From contig CAMZCM010000014.1 in the NCBI GenBank assembly GCA_947305005.1, forward strand, positions 1 through 64,000: 64,000 nt of DNA, given 5' to 3'. The DNA is from an uncultured Prevotellaceae bacterium (GTDB taxonomy: Bacteria > Bacteroidota > Bacteroidia > Bacteroidales > Bacteroidaceae). Each line of letters starts with the position of its first letter. The first letter of the stretch is position 1. Below are positions 17,565-26,787 of the stretch, piece by piece. Under the pieces are notes generated by a model that was not told the origin of the DNA, made no database searches, and saw nothing but the letters and a program-made list of their open reading frames with translations. The position numbers and the translations under genes are program-made.

Positions 17565-17603
17565 AAGAAAGGGACGCATCAACCGTGCGTCCCTTTCTTG
17601 TAT
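17565..17603. terminator. Bidirectional terminator between DUF1846 and GH92
   Basis: A 14-bp perfect stem AAGAAAGGGACGCA/TGCGTCCCTTTCTT with a 7-nt loop, with TTTCTT built into each arm. It serves the plus-strand gene ending at 17540 and the minus-strand gene ending at 17618. Confidence 0.85.
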
Positions 17604-17617
17604 TCCATGATCAATAA

Positions 17618-19873
17618 TTACTTGGTCATGTAGATGTCCAGTGTTCCTCCACGAACGAGGTCTTCATGCTTGAGGATGAGAGCACCCTCTTCACCGCGTT
17701 TGGGCTTATCGATAGCCTGACGCTGGAGAGGCTTGCCGTTGAGGACTGCTTTCTTGATGTAGAAAGCTTTGTCGCTAAGGCCGTGGGTGCGGACGGTGAA
17801 AGTCTTGCCGTCACCCACATGGATGGTAGCCTCCTTGATCAGTGGAGAGCCGAGGACATAGTCACCACCACAGGGAGCGACTTGATAGAAGCCGAGAGCA
17901 GAAAGAATGTACCAAGCGGACATCTGACCTACGTCCTCGTTGCCGCAGAGACCTGCGGGCTGATCGGTATATAATTCGTTTTGAATCTGGTGTACGATCT
18001 TGGCTGTCTTACGGGGCTGACCCATCAGGGCATAAAGGTAGGCGATGTGGTGGCTGGGTTCGTTTCCGTGAGCATACTGACCGATAAGACCAGTGATGTC
18101 GGGCTGTGCATTTTCGTTGAGCTTACTATCAGCCAGGAAGAGGCTATCCAAACGCTTCACAGCAATTTCGCGACCGCCGAGCATCTGCATGAGACCTTCG
18201 ACATCGTGGGGAACGAGCCAGAGGTACTGCCATGGATTACCCTCGGTGAAGGGACGTGTCTGGTGGTTGGGGTTGAAGCCCTCGAGGCTCTCGAAGGTGC
18301 CGTCAGAGTTCTTGGCACGCATAAATCCAACGCGCTTGTCATAAAGTGCAGGATAGCTATGGGAGCGATTGTCGAGGAATTTGATGGTCTTGCTCAGCTT
18401 GTCGTCAGTGTGATTCTTGAGGTAAGCCTTACCAGCCTGTACAGCGGCCCAGTCGGCTAACATATATTCTAAGGTACGTGAAACACTCTCGCCGTGGTGG
18501 TCGTTGGCTACGTAACCGTATTTCTTCATGTCATCCAGACCGCGCTCGTCCATGAGCAAGCTGGAGGTCATCGCCTTCATCGCATCCAGAGAATCTTTGA
18601 CGAAGCCCTTGAGGAGCAAGTCTGCGAGGATGGGTACAGCAGGGCAGCCGACCATACAGTTGGTCTCCTGAGACATCAAGTGCCACACGGGGAGCTTGCC
18701 CTGCTCGCGGAAGATGCGGAGGTAAGTGGTGGCGATGGCGGGCATCATCTCAGGCAGGATAATAGTGGAGAGGGGGGCGGCAGCACGGTAGGTGTCCCAA
18801 AGGGAGAGGGTAGTGAGGAAGTTGGAAGAACCAACCGGAGAACCCTTAGGTGCCGTAACAGGCTTCATAGCACGATAAACGCGGTTGTCAGCACCACGAT
18901 AGTCGCCATTGGCATCATCCCACGTCTGAGGAGCTACCATAAAGTGGTACATGGCGGTGTAGAAAATGGTGCGGTCACGGTCGTTCTGGAAGGTGGCTTG
19001 TATGCGGCCAAGCTCGCGGTTCCATGCAGCATCAGCATCGGCACATACGGTGTTAAAGTCCTTGACATTAGAACCTTTGAATACCTCATCCTTGAGGTTG
19101 GCGATGGCGTTAGCCTCTGAGACAGGGCTGAGGGCGATATTCACCAACAACGGCTCATTGGATGATGTAAGTTGCAGATGGTAGATAGGAGCAGCACCTT
19201 CACCGCGCTTGCTGTTTTCCGTGGACTGCTTTTGGATACGTGACTTCTGGTTGAGGCGCATCACGAAGTAGCAATGTTGCATGTATGCCCATCCGTGGCT
19301 CACGCGATAGCCCACGTAAGTATAGGGGTCAATCTGTTGCAGGCGTCCCGAAAGAAGTTCGTCATCGACACCATTTTCCAGGTCAACATACAGGTGTTGC
19401 TGAGCGCCCTCGGGGAAGGTGATGCGATACATCGCTGTACGCTGTGTGGCTGTGATTTCTGTGCGGATACCCGTCTCGGGCAGCACAATACTGTAGTAGC
19501 CAGGGCGTACTTCTTCTTTTTCATGGCTGAAAGGTGTAGCCAGTCCTTCACGTGAAAGCTTCAATCTCTTGATGCTTGGCATGATGGCAATGTCGCCGAG
19601 GTCGGAGCAACCGGTGCCGCTAAGGTGAGTCTGGGCGAAGCCTACGATCTTGGTGCCGCTCTCGTGGTAACCGGAGCACCAGTCCCAACCGGATTCGATT
19701 TGTGTGGGACCTGCGTTGACCATACCGAAAGGCACGTTAGCGCCTACAAAGACATGGCCATGATCACCCGAACCGATGCGGGGATCAACAAATTGGGTAA
19801 GTGACTGTGCCGTAGCTGTCATGGGCAGCACGGTCATGATGAAAAGATAAAAGATTTTTTTACTGATCTTCAT
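17618..19873 (-). CDS. GH92 family alpha-1,2-mannosidase
   Basis: Protein of 751 aa with a signal peptide (residues 1-22, MTATAQ). It begins the mature part with FVDPRIGSGDHGHVFVGANVPFGM, the GH92 opening motif, and has HGNEPSHHIAYLYAL and GNEDVGQMSAWYILSALGFY, which carry the conserved Glu/Asp and calcium-linked residues of the family. These enzymes remove alpha-mannose from host or yeast glycans in the periplasm. Residues 338-347 read VTAPKGSPVG, a likely decayed copy of the VTVPEGSPEG repeat found in YidC and the S9 peptidase. The gene is 25 bp downstream of the glycosyltransferase/SpoIID gene. Confidence 0.92.
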   Translation of the reverse strand: MKISKKIFYLFIMTVLPMTATAQSLTQFVDPRIGSGDHGHVFVGANVPFGMVNAGPTQIESGWDWCSGYHESGTKIVGFAQTHLSGTGCSDLGDIAIMPSIKRLKLSREGLATPFSHEKEEVRPGYYSIVLPETGIRTEITATQRTAMYRITFPEGAQQHLYVDLENGVDDELLSGRLQQIDPYTYVGYRVSHGWAYMQHCYFVMRLNQKSRIQKQSTENSKRGEGAAPIYHLQLTSSNEPLLVNIALSPVSEANAIANLKDEVFKGSNVKDFNTVCADADAAWNRELGRIQATFQNDRDRTIFYTAMYHFMVAPQTWDDANGDYRGADNRVYRAMKPVTAPKGSPVGSSNFLTTLSLWDTYRAAAPLSTIILPEMMPAIATTYLRIFREQGKLPVWHLMSQETNCMVGCPAVPILADLLLKGFVKDSLDAMKAMTSSLLMDERGLDDMKKYGYVANDHHGESVSRTLEYMLADWAAVQAGKAYLKNHTDDKLSKTIKFLDNRSHSYPALYDKRVGFMRAKNSDGTFESLEGFNPNHQTRPFTEGNPWQYLWLVPHDVEGLMQMLGGREIAVKRLDSLFLADSKLNENAQPDITGLIGQYAHGNEPSHHIAYLYALMGQPRKTAKIVHQIQNELYTDQPAGLCGNEDVGQMSAWYILSALGFYQVAPCGGDYVLGSPLIKEATIHVGDGKTFTVRTHGLSDKAFYIKKAVLNGKPLQRQAIDKPKRGEEGALILKHEDLVRGGTLDIYMTK
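18834..18862 (-). repeat. Decayed in-frame PEG repeat unit in GH92
   Basis: The minus strand reads VTAPKGSPVG where the consensus array reads VTVPEGSPEG; by eye 22 of 29 bases match one unit, including GTTACGG and the AGGGTTCTCC core. Orientation and frame match the intact arrays. It could be chance, so confidence is modest. Confidence 0.45.
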
Positions 19874-19898
19874 GTGGTTTTTAAGTTAAATAGTTGTG

Positions 19899-22800
19899 TT
19901 ATAATAGTTTGGTAATCACTGTTCCTTGATAGTAATGTTTTAAGATCTGGTCGTAGGTGTAACCCTGCTCGCCCATGACAGCAGCACCAATCTGACACAT
20001 GCCAACACCGTGGCCCCAACCTTTTCCGTGGAGAATGAAACGGGCTGGTACGCCATTGGCGTTAACGTCTTCACGTTCAACGGTAAACGCGGCACTCTTC
20101 AGATGCGTATCGCTCAGTGCACAGCGGATTTCCAGCTCCTTGCCGATAGTGAAGGTACGCTCAGTGCCGACAATCTTCAGCTTGATGATTCGTTCGCCAG
20201 GGCCGCGCTCAATGGGGATAAGGTCTATGATGTCACCGAAGTCCATCTTCAGGTGATTGCTGATATAATGTTGAGCTTCTTCCTGTGTGAGGGTGACCGT
20301 CCACCGATAGATGTCCTTGGTTTCCAGATCATAGTCATTCAATACCTGTTTCAGGATCTTCGGATCGGAGGTGTTGCAGAAGGGGTCTTCGATGCTCTCG
20401 AGGTAAGAATGATGTTCATCTTCCCAGCAACTCTCAAAGGTCTCTGTTCGTCCGCCACAGCACTTGGAAAAACGAGTGTCGCAGACTTGTCCGTCGGAGG
20501 TCAGCACTTCGCCTTCTGTAGCACGAACGGCAGCAATGACTTCCGGACGGGAAGCGCGAGTGACGCCTTGGTAACGTTGGCAGTGATCGTCAGCACAGAC
20601 ATCAAAGATGGTGTGCTCTTCGCGGTCGTGCCAACGAATCAGTTCGGTCTCTGTCTTGGTGAATGCAAAGAAGTTATGGCTCTTGGCTGAGAGCGTCTGC
20701 CGTTTCTGTATCTGCGCTATCAGCCAGCTGCGGCTGATGACAGCAGATGCTTTCAGGAACTCTGAAGAACAGGTGGCGTTCATCTCACTACTGATGACGC
20801 TGGCCAGATAATCCTCGATGTTGAGTTCGTTGATGGCGACAATCTTCTCTTCATCGACAACTAGGCGCAAAGTCCCTTGGAACGTCTGAGCCTCGCGGCG
20901 CTCCCAATGGAAATCTTTGCCGATGACAACATCTTCCATCGTGAAACGGGCATCTTCGTTTGCCGGTTTGAACGACAGCTTACGATATACTTGGTCGTTC
21001 CAGAGCAAACCGCCGTCACTGAGGATGACTTCCTGTGGGCCGGATAACATGTTGCCTTTGGCTGTGTAGGCTCCTTTCAGTGTGAAACGGATAGCTTCAG
21101 CGGAGAGAAGTCCTACGGTGACAATGGGGGAAATCTCAACGGGTTCTCCCCCTGACTTCCCTGTTAGGGAGGGAGCGGTCATTTCTCCAGATGTGCCACG
21201 ATTCTCTTTCTCTGAGGTCTCTGTTCCCTCCCACACCGGGAGGGCGGAGGGAGAGTCTTTCACCTCATCGATAATAGGTTTCAGCTCCTCTTTGGTCATC
21301 GTCACTTCTTGGAGAATACTGGCAGCCCAATCGGGTGTCAGCTTCCGGAAATCCTCTTCGCGAGGGGTGATGATGAGGCCGCCCATGTCTAATGCACCTG
21401 GGCTGATTAGCATTTGAGCCTCGCCTGATGCCGTATAGCAATCCGGACGGTGCTTCTTTCTGGGGAAGATGAGCGTGATGATTTCGTCGCTGCGACTCTC
21501 ATCGCCTGCTTCGCGCCAACTAATCAGATTGACTCGTGGTTCCGTTTCACCTTCGTGAATAGGGAGCGCGTGGTAGAGGCGCTGACAGAGCAGACTGTCT
21601 TTCTCTTCAGGGAGAGAACGAATCACGAAGACGGGACAGGCATAGCTGTTGAGGATAAACAAACCACAACGCTGGCTGTTGTTGCCTGTATCTTTCATCT
21701 GCTGCATAGCGTCGGCTGTGGTGGGGTATAGCCTTTCCAACTGCGTCTCATACAGCTTCCAGTCGCGCTCAATGGGGACGACACCGCGTGATCCGGCTTG
21801 CAGGTGCATGTGATCTGGGCAGGAGGCTCCACAGAGAGGACCGTTATAGAAAACGATATGATGAGGCAGTGTCCAGGCCAAATGGCGCAACGTGCCAAAA
21901 TGCTCCCACACGCTCTGTGGCTTATGCCGACGTGTCGGGATCGTGAAATGGCGCGAGAGGATAGGGTAGGGATTGACCAGCACCTGATAATGATGGCAAA
22001 TCATCAAAGCATGTTGCTCTGGCGGACGATTCTCATCACACAGGAAACAGGGACGAGCCGCAATGCTATCCTTGTCTATCTTGGCACCTGTGGAGACGAT
22101 GCGAGCGGGATTCCATTGTGCAGCAAACAGAATATCTCCAACTACCAGGTCGCGTTGCTGCACGTTGGCTTCCAGGGCATCATAATTCTTCTGGGCCAGC
22201 TCCCAATGTTCCAGCTCATCCTCGAAGAAACGAGTTACATCCTCTTCGCTGGCTTCTTTGCGCCATTCTGCGTTCAGTGCCTGACGCGCCTTAATCTCCG
22301 TCGTGCGTAACTGATCCTTATAGAGGTTGTTCTTGTTTACCTTTTCTGTGGAGAGGGCTGCGTCACTGTTGCCTTCCCAACGGCGGCACAGATAGAGCTC
22401 GTCGAAGATACGGCCGATGCGGTAGCGGCGACCGATCATCAGACCTAGCGCGTAGTCTTCTCCATAGCTGGTGTTGGGAATCTGTATCTTGCGCAGAATG
22501 GGCGTATAGAAAGCACGTGGAGCGCCTAAACCGTTGATGCGTAGCGCGTTGTTGCGTCCATTTTGAGGCGTCCATTCACGATGGTCAATAAGTCCAGGAG
22601 GTAAGGTGTTCAACTGGAAATCCGTCATGCGGTAGGAGCCGATCACCATCGCTGCCTTTTGTTCGCGGAAAGCATCTACAATGCGTTGCAACGTGTCAGA
22701 GCCGCTATAGAGATCGTCGCTGTCTAATTGTACCACGAAACGGCCGCACTCTGGATGGTGTACAGCCAGATTCCAACAACCGCCGATGCCGAGGTCGTCT

Positions 22801-23675
22801 CTTGATGGGACTAAATGAATCAGTTTGTCATTCTTCAGCTTTTCAATAGCCTCTCCCGTTCCATCATCGCTATGGTTGTCCACCACAATCAGGTTGAACG
22901 GAAACGTAGTCTCCTGTTTCAATACGCTACGGATGGCATCTTCGATGGTGCGTACGCGGTTGCGGACGGGGATGACAACGGTGGCTTCAATGGGGAAGTC
23001 CTCTTCATCGAATTTGATTTCGTCAAATTCATCGGGTGCCAGCAAAGCACCGATCATCTTCAGGTGTCGTGTGCACGCCCGTTCCATTTCTATTTGTCTG
23101 CGGCGGTTGCGCGGATCCACGTAGTCGAATTGCTTTTGTCCGCTCAGTCGGGTATCATCCTCAATCTCCGTATATAATGGCTCGGACAGATGCACGGGCA
23201 GCTGACGACGCGAGAGGAACAGGCGCAGGTCATACAGGCCGGCGAATTCATATTCACGCATCCGCTCTTGCGAGAAATAGTCCTGGACATCAGAAGTGCG
23301 CAACAATAGCAGTGAGCCGAAAGCGAAGTCATCGCGCACAGAGCCTAACTGGTAATCAATCAATGGCCGGGCCTCGACAGAGCCATCAGGTAAAAGGATG
23401 CGATGATCGGCATAGACCATCGTGGCATCCGTATCCTCGGCAACGGATAAAAGGCGTGTAAGGGCATGATAACCTAGTTGCAGTTCATAGCGCTTGGTAT
23501 ATAATAATATATAAGGTGTGTTGGCTTCAGCAGCCATTTGTCGCAGCGAACTGGTCTGAAAGGGATTCTCGATGAGATGAATGGCTGCAACCTGTTCCTC
23601 AGCTTGCAAGGCTTGGAGCGTTTGCGCCCCTTCATTTTCATCTGCAAAAGGTAAAAAACAACTGATTTTTGGCAT
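19899..23675 (-). CDS. Glycosyltransferase / DUF4922 / SpoIID fusion protein
   Basis: Protein of 1258 aa. The start was placed at 23675, not 23708, because the -7 box spans 23706-23713. Residues 1-225 look like a degenerate glycosyltransferase; 230-460 are a GT2 domain ([39 protein letters not shown]); 470-790 are DUF4922, HIT-like ([31 protein letters not shown]). A linker at about 807-845 contains an inverted REP pair. Residues 850-1258 are a SpoIID/LytB domain ([40 protein letters not shown]). SpoIID domains cut glycan strands outside the membrane, yet no signal peptide is visible. A single polypeptide of this composition is odd. Confidence 0.8.
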   Translation of the reverse strand: MPKISCFLPFADENEGAQTLQALQAEEQVAAIHLIENPFQTSSLRQMAAEANTPYILLYTKRYELQLGYHALTRLLSVAEDTDATMVYADHRILLPDGSVEARPLIDYQLGSVRDDFAFGSLLLLRTSDVQDYFSQERMREYEFAGLYDLRLFLSRRQLPVHLSEPLYTEIEDDTRLSGQKQFDYVDPRNRRRQIEMERACTRHLKMIGALLAPDEFDEIKFDEEDFPIEATVVIPVRNRVRTIEDAIRSVLKQETTFPFNLIVVDNHSDDGTGEAIEKLKNDKLIHLVPSRDDLGIGGCWNLAVHHPECGRFVVQLDSDDLYSGSDTLQRIVDAFREQKAAMVIGSYRMTDFQLNTLPPGLIDHREWTPQNGRNNALRINGLGAPRAFYTPILRKIQIPNTSYGEDYALGLMIGRRYRIGRIFDELYLCRRWEGNSDAALSTEKVNKNNLYKDQLRTTEIKARQALNAEWRKEASEEDVTRFFEDELEHWELAQKNYDALEANVQQRDLVVGDILFAAQWNPARIVSTGAKIDKDSIAARPCFLCDENRPPEQHALMICHHYQVLVNPYPILSRHFTIPTRRHKPQSVWEHFGTLRHLAWTLPHHIVFYNGPLCGASCPDHMHLQAGSRGVVPIERDWKLYETQLERLYPTTADAMQQMKDTGNNSQRCGLFILNSYACPVFVIRSLPEEKDSLLCQRLYHALPIHEGETEPRVNLISWREAGDESRSDEIITLIFPRKKHRPDCYTASGEAQMLISPGALDMGGLIITPREEDFRKLTPDWAASILQEVTMTKEELKPIIDEVKDSPSALPVWEGTETSEKENRGTSGEMTAPSLTGKSGGEPVEISPIVTVGLLSAEAIRFTLKGAYTAKGNMLSGPQEVILSDGGLLWNDQVYRKLSFKPANEDARFTMEDVVIGKDFHWERREAQTFQGTLRLVVDEEKIVAINELNIEDYLASVISSEMNATCSSEFLKASAVISRSWLIAQIQKRQTLSAKSHNFFAFTKTETELIRWHDREEHTIFDVCADDHCQRYQGVTRASRPEVIAAVRATEGEVLTSDGQVCDTRFSKCCGGRTETFESCWEDEHHSYLESIEDPFCNTSDPKILKQVLNDYDLETKDIYRWTVTLTQEEAQHYISNHLKMDFGDIIDLIPIERGPGERIIKLKIVGTERTFTIGKELEIRCALSDTHLKSAAFTVEREDVNANGVPARFILHGKGWGHGVGMCQIGAAVMGEQGYTYDQILKHYYQGTVITKLL
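21142..21257. repeat. REP inverted pair inside a coding region
   Basis: Reverse copy 21142-21181 and forward copy 21224-21257, with a 42-bp spacer. The forward hairpin CCCTCCC-ACACC-GGGAGGG keeps its stem with a changed loop compared with other copies. On the minus strand the pair is translated as [13 protein letters not shown]...[13 protein letters not shown] in the linker between DUF4922 and SpoIID. Confidence 0.8.
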
Positions 23676-23705
23676 CTGTTGATTGTTTTTCTGAAAAATT
23701 TTTGG

Positions 23706-23713
23706 CAAAGATA
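23706..23713 (-). promoter_or_regulatory. -7 box TATCTTTG for the glycosyltransferase fusion gene
   Basis: Minus-strand TATCTTTG. It overlaps the first possible ATG, which excludes that start and supports 23675. It faces away from the oxidoreductase promoter 23 bp to the right. Confidence 0.6.
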
Positions 23714-23735
23714 ATACTTTTTCATCTTTTTATGT

Positions 23736-23743
23736 TATCTTTG
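23736..23743 (+). promoter_or_regulatory. -7 box TATCTTTG for the GH109-type gene
   Basis: Plus-strand TATCTTTG, 38 nt before the ATG at 23782; divergent from the fusion-gene promoter. Confidence 0.6.
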
Positions 23744-23781
23744 CGCCAAATTAAACAATCTTTTAACTAACGTTATTCAAC

Positions 23782-25425
23782 ATGCAGAAACTACTCACTT
23801 TTGTTGCAGCCATTTGCATAGCTTTGACTGCCAACGCTCAATCTCTCTCCGTGACAGACAAAGACTGGCATTGGGAGAAGGGAACCATTGTCATTAACAC
23901 TCCCCAACGAGAGGCCGGACAGACCGATGTCCTCCTATTGACGGCTCCGAAGCTTGAAACTGTCCGTGTGGCGTTCGTTGGTTTAGGTATGCGCGGACCT
24001 GGTGCTGTTGCCCGTTGGACATATATCCCAGGCGTTCAGATTGTAGCGCTGTGCGACTATGAAGCTGCACGCGCTGAGAAATGTCAGACCTACCTCCGCA
24101 ATGCTGGTCTTCCCCCTGCCGCCATCTATTCTGGCGAGAAGGGCTATGAAGAGCTCTGCAAGCGCCCTGACATCGATATCGTCTATGTGGCTACCGACTG
24201 GGATCATCACTTCCCCGTTGCCAAATGTGCTTTGGAGAACGGCAAGCACACTGCCATCGAGGTGCCTTCAGCGATGAACCTTGCTCAGTGCTGGGAGCTG
24301 ATTAATCTCAGCGAGAAGACCCGCAAACATTGCATGATTCTCGAGAACTGCTGCTACGACTGGTATGAGCTCAATGCGATGAACATGGCTCAGCATGGTG
24401 TCTTTGGCGAGATCCTGCGTGGCGAAGGTGCTTATATCCACAACCTGGATGATTTCTGGGACTACTACTGGAAGAACCCGGACGGCTCTGACCCTGACAA
24501 GCTCGGATGGCGCATGAAATACAATATGGAGAATCGTGGTGACGTCTATGCTACCCACGGTCTCGGCCCTGTGGCTCTGACTATGAATATTCACCGCGGC
24601 GACCGCTTCACAACGCTCGTCGCTATGGACACTAAGAGCGCTCATGGCAAGGAATATGTCGAGAAGAAGACCGGACGCCCCTGCAACAACTATCGTAACG
24701 GTGACCAGACAACAACACTCATGCGTACCGCTGAAGGTAAGGTCGTTGAGATTCAGCACAATGTCATGAATCCGCAGCCTTACAATCGCCTGTTCAAGCT
24801 CACGGGTACCAAGGGTTATGCCACGAAGTATCCTGAGGAGCATTTTGCTCTCGACAAGAGCCAGCTCGCTGCCAGTGGTGTCGCTCCCAAGGTGGACGAC
24901 CTCTCCAGCCACGGATTCCTTCCCCAGGCTGAGCAGGAGGCGCTCGTTGCCAAGTACCAGCACCCCATCATCAAGAAATATGGTGAGATGGGAAAGAAAG
25001 TGGGTGGTCACGGCGGAATGGACTTCTTCATGGATGCACGCCTTGTCTATTGCCTCCAGAACGGACTGCCTCTCGACATGGATGTCTATGACCTCGCTGA
25101 ATGGTGCTGCCTTGCTGAACTCGGCGCACTCTCGATGGACAACAATTGCGCCAGCGTAGCCTTCCCCGACTTCACACGTGGTGCTTGGAAGAAAGTTCCT
25201 GGCTTCCAGTTCGCATGGGCTGCTCCTGAGGCTGAAGCTGCTGCTGAGGCTGCTGCTGAGGCAAGCACAAATCAGCAGAAACAGTTGTGTGAGAAGTTCC
25301 AGCTTTGGGCAAAGTATGATGCTATGCGCAAGGCTACTTCAGAAAAAGATGTGAAGAAAGCCACAGCCGCCTACAACAAGGCCTGCGCCCAGATGGCCAA
25401 GGACGCAGCCAAAGCCAAGAAATAA
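23782..25425 (+). CDS. Gfo/Idh/MocA oxidoreductase, probable GH109 glycosidase
   Basis: Protein of 547 aa with a signal peptide (residues 1-19, LTANAQ). A Rossmann NAD-binding domain begins near residue 60 (VRVAFVGLGMRGPGAVAR), followed by VYVATDWDHHFPVAKCALENGKH and YATHGLGPVALTMNI, the latter typical of GH109 alpha-N-acetylgalactosaminidases, which use bound NAD in a retaining elimination-addition mechanism. The C-terminal tail is unusual: Ala/Glu repeats (EAEAAAEAAAEAS) and a Lys/Ala-rich helix to the end. It is likely periplasmic and active on mucin-type glycans; substrate is inferred. Confidence 0.85.
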   Translation: MQKLLTFVAAICIALTANAQSLSVTDKDWHWEKGTIVINTPQREAGQTDVLLLTAPKLETVRVAFVGLGMRGPGAVARWTYIPGVQIVALCDYEAARAEKCQTYLRNAGLPPAAIYSGEKGYEELCKRPDIDIVYVATDWDHHFPVAKCALENGKHTAIEVPSAMNLAQCWELINLSEKTRKHCMILENCCYDWYELNAMNMAQHGVFGEILRGEGAYIHNLDDFWDYYWKNPDGSDPDKLGWRMKYNMENRGDVYATHGLGPVALTMNIHRGDRFTTLVAMDTKSAHGKEYVEKKTGRPCNNYRNGDQTTTLMRTAEGKVVEIQHNVMNPQPYNRLFKLTGTKGYATKYPEEHFALDKSQLAASGVAPKVDDLSSHGFLPQAEQEALVAKYQHPIIKKYGEMGKKVGGHGGMDFFMDARLVYCLQNGLPLDMDVYDLAEWCCLAELGALSMDNNCASVAFPDFTRGAWKKVPGFQFAWAAPEAEAAAEAAAEASTNQQKQLCEKFQLWAKYDAMRKATSEKDVKKATAAYNKACAQMAKDAAKAKK

Positions 25426-25927
25426 TGACCTTGAGAAGAAAGAGGCGATAGGTTAAAAAACGGTTTCTGCCGGCCGCTCTCACATATTCGGGCGGGTGCT
25501 CCAATATATTCGGGCGCCCGCCCGAATTGATAAGGGCGGGCGCCCGAATGTGAAAGGTCTGTAGTTCCTCCTCTGTTCCTCCTAAGGCTTCCCTCAGCTT
25601 CCTCATAGTGCTTTTTGTCCTTTCTTGTAGAGACACTCCCGACGATGCCATCTTCGCTCGTGGGTTGCGTGGTAAGGAAAAAGAGAATAAGCTCGCAGAG
25701 ATTTTCAAATAAGTGAGAACTAAAATGCACATGAAATACTATAAAGAGGTTAAGTCTTGTTAATCTTAGACCCTTTCGAGATTTTTTGTTTGCTAGTGTC
25801 TAATATATGCTGTAATATCGCACTCGAAAAGGTATAAACAGTATGGCTGAACTTTGTGCTATTCTCGTTTTTCGACGGTTTAATTCAACAAAGAATAGTT
25901 GTTCTTCATATATAACTGAATAGTTTT
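25426..25927. other. 500-bp intergenic region with GC palindromes and a decayed frame
   Basis: No intact gene. It holds the palindrome cluster at 25481-25552, then a plus-strand frame at about 25582-25711 that ends ...DDAIFARGLRGKEKENKLAEIF-K-stop without a start codon and may be the 3' end of a lost gene. Further right, CCTTTCGAG and CTCGAAAAGG form a long-range inverted repeat. No clear promoter precedes the next gene. Confidence 0.5.
25481..25552. repeat. GC-rich palindrome cluster (ATTCGGGCG family)
   Basis: Three related blocks in 72 bp: TATTCGGGCGGGTGCTCC, ATTCGGGCGCCCGCCCGAAT (near-perfect palindrome) and GGGCGGGCGCCCGAAT. Outer arms CACATATTCGGGCG and CGCCCGAATGTG also pair. The sequence is unlike the CCCTCCCT and GGCATA elements elsewhere in the window. 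Confidence 0.75.
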
Positions 25928-26638
25928 ATGAGCATAATTAATCAGGACTTTGAAGGGGCTATCGACCCGGAACAGAACCTATCTATTCAAGATATTGCAA
26001 AAGAACTTCGAGAAGTCACTCGGCAAATATTTGACAAAAGGAATCACATTGCCGCTTATGGCGCAACCATATTGGGGGTACTTCTTGTGATTAGTTCTTA
26101 TTTTAATTGGTGGTATATTGCAGGAGGATTTGCTGTATGTTTTGTCTTATTTGCCGTTTATTCAAATAAGTCATTAAAGAACGTTCAAAAAGATGCAACT
26201 CTGAAACTTAAGCAGAAGTATGGGACGGTTCCTGTCAATGCCTTGTTCGGACAAACGCTGATGGAAGAGGTATGCTGGAACTTCCGAATAGGCCAATTTG
26301 ACGATCAGAAGCTATTCTATCAAGCCTTGAAGATGTACAATGAGGAAGTACAGAAAAAACCATTTACTTATCCACTTACCGAACGACTGAATGGTGTAGG
26401 CAAGAAGGTTTGGATAGAATTTCTATGTTATGATGAAACCAAGGATGCTCCTGATAACTACGTTATTACTCTTGATCCTAATGATTCTATAGGCTTTACA
26501 CCGTTGGATTTGCTTTTCTCTATTAATGATATTCTCTATCATGCTCTCGAGCACGACAATCACACCTTCTTTGAGGGACTACAATGGGACGGCCAAAACG
26601 GTGATAACACTTTCTTTTTCCTGAATCTTGGGAGCTGA
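25928..26638 (+). CDS. Two-helix membrane protein of unknown function
   Basis: Protein of 236 aa, family not recognised. Residues 1-40 are soluble and charged (IQDIAKELREVTRQIFDKRNH); two membrane helices follow (about 42-80, ATILGVLLVISSYF and YIAGGFAVCFVLFAVY). The remaining 150 residues are a soluble domain with WNFRIGQFDDQKLFYQAL and a C-terminal HALEHDNHTFFEGLQWDGQNGDNTFFF. The C-terminal pattern recalls small immunity-type or SUKH-like proteins but I cannot assign it. The surrounding accessory genes and AT-rich flanks suggest acquired DNA. Confidence 0.6.
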   Translation: MSIINQDFEGAIDPEQNLSIQDIAKELREVTRQIFDKRNHIAAYGATILGVLLVISSYFNWWYIAGGFAVCFVLFAVYSNKSLKNVQKDATLKLKQKYGTVPVNALFGQTLMEEVCWNFRIGQFDDQKLFYQALKMYNEEVQKKPFTYPLTERLNGVGKKVWIEFLCYDETKDAPDNYVITLDPNDSIGFTPLDLLFSINDILYHALEHDNHTFFEGLQWDGQNGDNTFFFLNLGS

Positions 26639-26717
26639 ATGAAACATCATTATTCGACAAAATTACCAAGAAGCGTACCTAAAAGATGACTCAGAAATAG
26701 CAAAAAAGCTCCTTTAA

Positions 26718-26749
26718 TTTGCCGGTATCGGCAAAAAGCGGTATCTTTG
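26718..26749 (+). promoter_or_regulatory. Fic gene promoter overlapped by a palindrome
   Basis: TTTG (26718-26721), 20 bp, TATCTTTG (26742-26749). The -33 TTTG is the left end of a perfect 7-bp inverted repeat TTTGCCG-GTAT-CGGCAAA (26718-26735), a likely operator. Further TTTGCCG half-sites occur just downstream, at about 26770 and in the first codons. Confidence 0.75.
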
Positions 26750-26787
26750 CGGGTGAAAATAGAATATAAATTTGCCGATAGAAAAAG

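Noticed and set aside
25334-25732. Long minus-strand frames (119 and 132 codons) in the gap after the GH109 gene
   Set aside because: They are created by the GC palindromes and overlap the end of the real gene; no start signals or domain.
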